From the NCBI GenBank assembly GCA_001800515.1, contig MGVN01000144.1, positions 36,205-71,406 of the forward strand: a stretch of DNA of 35,202 nucleotides, in the 5' to 3' direction. Position 1 is the stretch's first letter. Each line of letters starts with the position of its first letter. Source of the stretch: Elusimicrobia bacterium RIFOXYB2_FULL_49_7 (GTDB lineage: Bacteria; Fibrobacterota; OXYB2-FULL-49-7). Below the pieces are notes generated by a model. That model saw nothing but the letters and a program-made list of their open reading frames with translations. It did no database searches and was not told the DNA's origin. Below are positions 31,458-35,202 of this stretch, one piece after another. The position numbers and the translations under genes were made by a program.

Positions 31458-33251
31458 ATGAAAGAAGTTCAACTCCTATTTTTATGCACCCAAAATGCCG
31501 CCCGAAGCCAGATGGCCGAAGGACTGGCGCGCACGCTGGCGCCCCAAGGCGTCACGGTTTTCAGCGCAGGCACAACTCCAACATCGGTCCATCCCTTGGC
31601 TGTTCGGACCTTGGCAGAGATGGGCATTGATATCAGCCGCCATTGTTCAAAGTCAGTGAACGATTTCATGGGTCAGCGGTTTGATCTGGTCATTACACTC
31701 TGCGATCACGCCCGTCAGAGCTGTCCTATTTTTCCCGGTGCACCGAACGCCATCCATTGGAACCTGGAAGACCCGGCCCGGCCCGAACTCATGGAAGCGG
31801 AAAGGGTCACCGCCTTTCGGCAATGCGCAAAACACATCAAACAATTGGTGGATGACCTGTTTCACCGGGGTTATCTGGATGCGTTTCTTAAAGAGCAACG
31901 CAATCTCGATGCTGTTCTATCCGCCTTGCCTCAGGGCATTCTTTGCCATGATTTGAACCGCCGCATTTTCATTTTCTCCAAAGGAGCGGAGAACTTGACC
32001 GGATTATCGGCTGCGGAGGTCATGGGACGGGACTGTCACGATATCTTCCGCCCCCTGCTGTGCGGGGATCACTGTCTCTGCCGGCCATTCCAAGGAAAGA
32101 CTTCGGACCTATCCGAACGCTCCTACCAAACCGTCTATCGAAACCAAAGCGGCGTACGTAAAAGTTTTGATGTTACCGTCGTACCGCTCAAGGACGAAAT
32201 CGGCACCCCCACAGGCGCCATGGTTTCACTGATGGATCGCACCCGGGTGGAATCCCTGGAACGGGAGCTGGAACAAGCCGCCTCCTTTTGCGGCATTGTC
32301 GGCCAAGACCACGGTATGCAGGTGGTCTATGATCTCATCCGCGATGTAGCGGGCAGCGACGCCTCTGTGGTCATCACCGGCGAATCCGGTACGGGTAAGG
32401 AACTGGTCGCCAATGCCATTCACCAAGAGTCGCTCCGCCGTGACCGATTATTCGTACCAGTCAACTGCGGGGCGCTGCCGGAAGGGACATTGGAAAGCGA
32501 ACTCTTCGGCCATGTCAAAGGGGCATTTACCGGCGCCATCCGCGATAAAAAAGGTCGCTTCGAACTGGCTGACAAGGGTACCCTTTTCCTGGATGAAGTG
32601 AGCGAATTAAAACCCGCGCTGCAGGTCAAACTCCTCCGGGTATTGCAGGAAGGCACCTTTGAACCCGTGGGCTCCGAACACACCATCAAGGTCGATGTGC
32701 GTATCATCAGCGCTACTAATAAAAATCTGAACGACTTGGTACAAAAAGGCCTTTTTCGCGAAGACCTCTATTATCGGCTCGCGGTTTTTCCTCTGGAACT
32801 GCCGCCGCTGCGCGTCCGTAAAAACGACATTCCTCTATTGGCCGGCCATTTTCTCGATCACATCCGCGAAAAATCCGGTCGCCTCGGACTGCGCCTCAGC
32901 CATGAGGCCCTGGAGGTCCTGATGAGTTTCGACTGGCCGGGCAATGTCCGCCAGCTTCAAAACGCCATCCAATATGCATCCATCAAATGCCGTGCCGTTG
33001 ACATCGAAATACAACACCTGCCCCCGGAAATAGCTGCCGCTTTTCCGCTTGCACCCTCCCCGATTCCGGAGAAAAGAGACGGAAGGGGAAAACCGGGACG
33101 AAAGCCGAAACTTGATTTTGCCTCTGTTGAAAACGTATTGATTAAGAGTGGCGGGAACAAATCCAAGGCAGCCAGATTGCTCCAAGTGGGCCGTGCCACC
33201 CTGTACCAGTTTATTCACCGGAACAGTGCCTTAAAACGACTGACCGAGTAG
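31458..33251 (+). CDS. Arsenate reductase (ArsC/LMW-PTP) - PAS - sigma-54 activator - Fis fusion regulator
   Basis: 597 residues. Residues 1-135 are a thioredoxin-coupled ArsC domain: P-loop CTQNAARS with Cys10, then Cys82 and Cys89 in TLCDHARQSC, and Asp105-Pro106. This equals the catalytic residue numbering of pI258 and Bacillus ArsC. Residues about 150-270 are a PAS domain with a Cys cluster (LLCGDHCLCRP). Residues about 282-520 are a sigma-54 AAA+ domain: Walker A GESGTGKE, GAFTGA, Walker B TLFLDEV. The end (about 555-597) is a Fis-type helix-turn-helix (NKSKAARLLQVGRATLYQF). The operon continues 14 bp later with a ferritin-like gene. It is probably a cytoplasmic sensor-activator; the signal (arsenate, disulfide state) is inferred. 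Confidence 0.92.
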   Translation: MKEVQLLFLCTQNAARSQMAEGLARTLAPQGVTVFSAGTTPTSVHPLAVRTLAEMGIDISRHCSKSVNDFMGQRFDLVITLCDHARQSCPIFPGAPNAIHWNLEDPARPELMEAERVTAFRQCAKHIKQLVDDLFHRGYLDAFLKEQRNLDAVLSALPQGILCHDLNRRIFIFSKGAENLTGLSAAEVMGRDCHDIFRPLLCGDHCLCRPFQGKTSDLSERSYQTVYRNQSGVRKSFDVTVVPLKDEIGTPTGAMVSLMDRTRVESLERELEQAASFCGIVGQDHGMQVVYDLIRDVAGSDASVVITGESGTGKELVANAIHQESLRRDRLFVPVNCGALPEGTLESELFGHVKGAFTGAIRDKKGRFELADKGTLFLDEVSELKPALQVKLLRVLQEGTFEPVGSEHTIKVDVRIISATNKNLNDLVQKGLFREDLYYRLAVFPLELPPLRVRKNDIPLLAGHFLDHIREKSGRLGLRLSHEALEVLMSFDWPGNVRQLQNAIQYASIKCRAVDIEIQHLPPEIAAAFPLAPSPIPEKRDGRGKPGRKPKLDFASVENVLIKSGGNKSKAARLLQVGRATLYQFIHRNSALKRLTE

Positions 33252-33265
33252 AAAAGGAGAATGTC

Positions 33266-33763
33266 ATGACAGACCTATTCAATATGGAAGAAATTTGTTC
33301 CATCGGTATCGAGATCGAACGGAACGGCGAACAGTTTTACCGTAAAGCAGCCGAGCAATCACAGGATGCCACCCTGAAAAAGCTTTTCCTCGAATTGAGC
33401 GAATGGGAAAATCAACACATCACCTTGTTCGAGAACATCCGGACCCAGACATCCAAAGACAAACCCTACGGCCACCCGATCGATCCGGACGGCGAAGAAG
33501 GCCGCTACCTCAAGGCCATCGCAGATAGCCATATTTTCATCGGCAAACCGGATATTCCGGCGCTGGTAAAAGCCTGTCCTACACCGGACGCGATTCTGGA
33601 CAAGGCAATCCAATTTGAAAAGGACTCCGTCACGCTTTATTCCGCCTTAAAGGCACATGTGACCGACGCATTGGGCAGTCTTGATGTGGAACGATTAATC
33701 CAGGAAGAGGTACTCCATGTCGCCCTCCTGGTCCGTAAAAAAGCGGCTTTACGAAATCAATAA
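33266..33763 (+). CDS. Ferritin-like diiron protein (rubrerythrin-like, no rubredoxin domain)
   Basis: 165 residues. A four-helix ferritin-like bundle shows [18 protein letters not shown] near residue 15, [12 protein letters not shown] near 50, [16 protein letters not shown] near 115 and [10 protein letters not shown] near 150. These supply E and E-x-x-H ligands for a diiron site. No terminal rubredoxin domain is present. AAAAGGAGA precedes the ATG, 14 bp after the regulator. It belongs to a rubrerythrin-type operon and may store or reduce peroxide. The next gene begins 34 bp later. Confidence 0.85.
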   Translation: MTDLFNMEEICSIGIEIERNGEQFYRKAAEQSQDATLKKLFLELSEWENQHITLFENIRTQTSKDKPYGHPIDPDGEEGRYLKAIADSHIFIGKPDIPALVKACPTPDAILDKAIQFEKDSVTLYSALKAHVTDALGSLDVERLIQEEVLHVALLVRKKAALRNQ

Positions 33764-33797
33764 TACATTATTCATCACCCTAATGGAAGGAGGCCTT

Positions 33798-34373
33798 ATG
33801 GCCAGTATCAAAGGAACCCAGACCGAAAAAAACCTGCTTGCCTCATTTGCCGGCGAATCCCAGGCGCGTAACCGTTATACCTATTTCGCCGGTGCGGCAA
33901 AAAAAGAAGGGTATATCCAAATCGCCAAGATTTTTGAAGAGACTGCGGATAATGAAAAGGAACATGCCAAACGGATGTTCAAATTCCTGGAAGGCGGCAT
34001 GGTTCAGATTACCGCCAGCTACCCGGCCGGTAAAATAGGCACCACCGATGAAAACCTGGCCGGGGCTGCAGCCGGGGAACATGAGGAATGGACGGACCTT
34101 TATCCCGAATTCGCCAAGACCGCCCGACAAGAAGGCTTCGATAAGGTGGCTGAAATGTACGAAGCCATTTCCATCGCCGAAAAGCAGCACGAAAAACGTT
34201 ATCTGGCCCTATTGTCCAATGTCAAGCAGGGCAAGGTTTGGAAAAAAGAGAAGAGTGTGATATGGCGTTGCGATAATTGCGGCTATCTCCATAGCGGAAG
34301 CGACGCACCGGAAAATTGTCCGGCTTGCGCCCATCCCAAGAAATATTTTGAAACACTTTCCGAAAACTGGTAA
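33798..34373 (+). CDS. Rubrerythrin
   Basis: NADH-peroxidase protein of anaerobes, reducing H2O2 with electrons from rubredoxin. 191 residues from the ATG at 33798 ([14 protein letters not shown]), preceded by GGAAGGAGG. A longer frame from 33717 overlaps the preceding gene and is not used. The diiron four-helix domain has [31 protein letters not shown] and [12 protein letters not shown]. The C-terminal rubredoxin-like domain has [10 protein letters not shown] and ENCPACAHP (two CxxC). The adjacent rubredoxin and reductase genes fit its electron supply. Confidence 0.96.
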   Translation: MASIKGTQTEKNLLASFAGESQARNRYTYFAGAAKKEGYIQIAKIFEETADNEKEHAKRMFKFLEGGMVQITASYPAGKIGTTDENLAGAAAGEHEEWTDLYPEFAKTARQEGFDKVAEMYEAISIAEKQHEKRYLALLSNVKQGKVWKKEKSVIWRCDNCGYLHSGSDAPENCPACAHPKKYFETLSENW

Positions 34374-34385
34374 CAGGAGGCTCCC

Positions 34386-34547
34386 ATGAAAAAGTACGTC
34401 TGCGGTGTCTGCGGGTATGTTTACGATCCGGCAAAAGGCGATCCTGATAACGGAGTACCGGCTGGAACTCCGTTTGAAAAAGTACCGGCTGACTGGGTTT
34501 GCCCGGAATGCGGTGTGGGCAAAGAGGAATTCTCGCCCGAAGAATGA
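34386..34547 (+). CDS. Rubredoxin
   Basis: A 53-residue one-iron electron carrier. [19 protein letters not shown] carries the first CxxC and [14 protein letters not shown] the second. Length and motifs are textbook. ACAGGAGGC precedes the ATG. Its last codons overlap the start of the reductase by 4 bp (ATGA), so the two are coupled. It probably passes electrons from the reductase to rubrerythrin. Confidence 0.97.
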   Translation: MKKYVCGVCGYVYDPAKGDPDNGVPAGTPFEKVPADWVCPECGVGKEEFSPEE

Positions 34548-35202
34548 CCCCGCCCGAACCCGAAAAGCTTGGTGCCATGATTGATGTCAATAACGGCGCC
34601 AAGCAACTTCCCATCCATCCCGGGGAAAGCCTGCTGGTGGCATTGGCCCGGGGCGGTCTCATCCTCCCTTCCGTATGCGGCGGCAAAGGAGAATGCGGCT
34701 TCTGCCGGATACGGGTTACGTCTCCCATTCCGGAGGTGACCGAGGCGGAAAAACAACGTCTCAGTGACAAAGAACGGTCGCAGGGTCTCCGTTTGGCCTG
34801 CCAAGTCAAGACAACGGAGAATCTGCAGGTCAACCTTCCCGATTATCTTTTCAACGTACAACGCCTCACCGCCGTACTGGAACGGAAAATCAACCTCACC
34901 TATGACATCGTTCAGCTGGATCTGAAGCTGGTGCCGCCCGGAACCATGACATTAACAGCAGGACAATACATTCTGCTCCGTTCCGACAACAGCGAGCTTG
35001 GCCCGGCCGTAACACGCGCTTATTCCATTGCCTCCTCTCCATCTGAGAAAAACCGCTTTTCACTGATGATTCGAAGGGTAAAAAACGGACTCTGCTCCAA
35101 TTGGGTCTTCGACCGGCTGCAGGAAGGCGCGACCCTTCGATTGTCCGGACCCTACGGCGATTTTCGGCTAACCAACGAAACGACTCCGCTCCTGTTCATT
35201 GC
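34544..35202 (+). CDS. [2Fe-2S] ferredoxin / flavin reductase, N-terminal part (probable rubredoxin reductase)
   Basis: Open at the right edge after about 219 residues. Residues 14-100 are a plant-type [2Fe-2S] domain with Cys45, Cys51, Cys54 and Cys86 ([11 protein letters not shown], then LACQV). A ferredoxin-NADP-reductase-type flavin domain follows, with [10 protein letters not shown], the R-x-Y-S-type [10 protein letters not shown], and [10 protein letters not shown]. The NAD-binding domain would follow beyond the window. Resembles NqrF-type and methane-monooxygenase-reductase proteins. Next to rubredoxin, it is a candidate NADH:rubredoxin reductase (inference). The ATG overlaps the rubredoxin stop. 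Confidence 0.85.
   Translation, partial: MTPPEPEKLGAMIDVNNGAKQLPIHPGESLLVALARGGLILPSVCGGKGECGFCRIRVTSPIPEVTEAEKQRLSDKERSQGLRLACQVKTTENLQVNLPDYLFNVQRLTAVLERKINLTYDIVQLDLKLVPPGTMTLTAGQYILLRSDNSELGPAVTRAYSIASSPSEKNRFSLMIRRVKNGLCSNWVFDRLQEGATLRLSGPYGDFRLTNETTPLLFI

Noticed and set aside
31265..31459. 64-codon minus-strand ORF upstream of the fusion regulator
   Set aside because: It lies in the divergent promoter region, has no ribosome site or recognisable features, and covers the palindromes.

Overview
The window looks like chromosomal DNA from an anaerobic or microaerophilic Gram-negative bacterium. The evidence is signal peptides, one lipobox, two predicted outer-membrane beta-barrel-like proteins, four proteins ending in a FlgD-Ig / Por (type IX) secretion-like C-terminal domain, and a rubrerythrin-rubredoxin cluster with a NifU/NifS pair. 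Secreted LRR and LamG proteins with such C-terminal domains are typical of the FCB superphylum (Fibrobacterota, Bacteroidota and relatives). A Fibrobacterota-like host is my guess and is not proven by the sequence.

Layout. 1-3719 (minus): a siroheme/heme precursor operon read as precorrin-2 dehydrogenase, hemA, hemC, uroporphyrinogen-III methyltransferase (cut by the edge), preceded by a small DUF4258/DUF2283 pair. 3854-4112: a DUF2281 antitoxin whose VapC partner survives only as a short stub. 4200-7392 (plus): a six-hairpin glycosidase-like protein, a bicupin and an outer-membrane-like protein, ending in a strong terminator. 7485-10055 (minus): nifS, nifU, then a small antitoxin-like gene and a nucleotidyltransferase gene wrecked by an internal deletion. 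10145-11278 (plus): an FGE/SUMF1-fold lipoprotein and tRNA-Ser(UGA). 11324-15365 (minus): an N-terminally truncated secreted protein, a hairpin-rich gap and a GH106-like protein of 999 residues. 15517-19519 (minus): recJ, argH and a CsgG-like exported protein joined by ATGA overlaps. 19618-20338 (plus): an intact nucleotidyltransferase and small-protein pair. 20356-26718 (minus): a block of secreted proteins with sorting domains, including a 1043-residue LRR-LamG protein and the fossil of a deleted paralogue. 26764-27699 (minus): GDP-fucose synthase. 27818-30639 (plus): a TPR protein, argG, an RNHCP protein flanked by a 44-bp direct repeat of the argG 3' end, and a STAS protein. 30765-31187 (minus): a cysteine-rich metal-binding protein. 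31458-35202 (plus): a redox operon.

The most unusual system is the last one. Its first gene fuses a complete thioredoxin-coupled arsenate reductase domain (Cys10, Cys82, Cys89 and Asp105 all present) to a PAS domain, a sigma-54 AAA+ activator domain and a Fis-type DNA-binding domain. It is followed within 14 bp by a ferritin-like protein, rubrerythrin, rubredoxin and a [2Fe-2S]/flavin reductase. This suggests a regulator that reads arsenate or thiol redox state and controls a peroxide-reducing electron chain.

A second genome-wide theme is that several first genes of transcription units have a -10 hexamer (often TATATT) 7 to 9 nt before the ATG and no Shine-Dalgarno. Internal operon genes do have one. 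This points to leaderless mRNAs.
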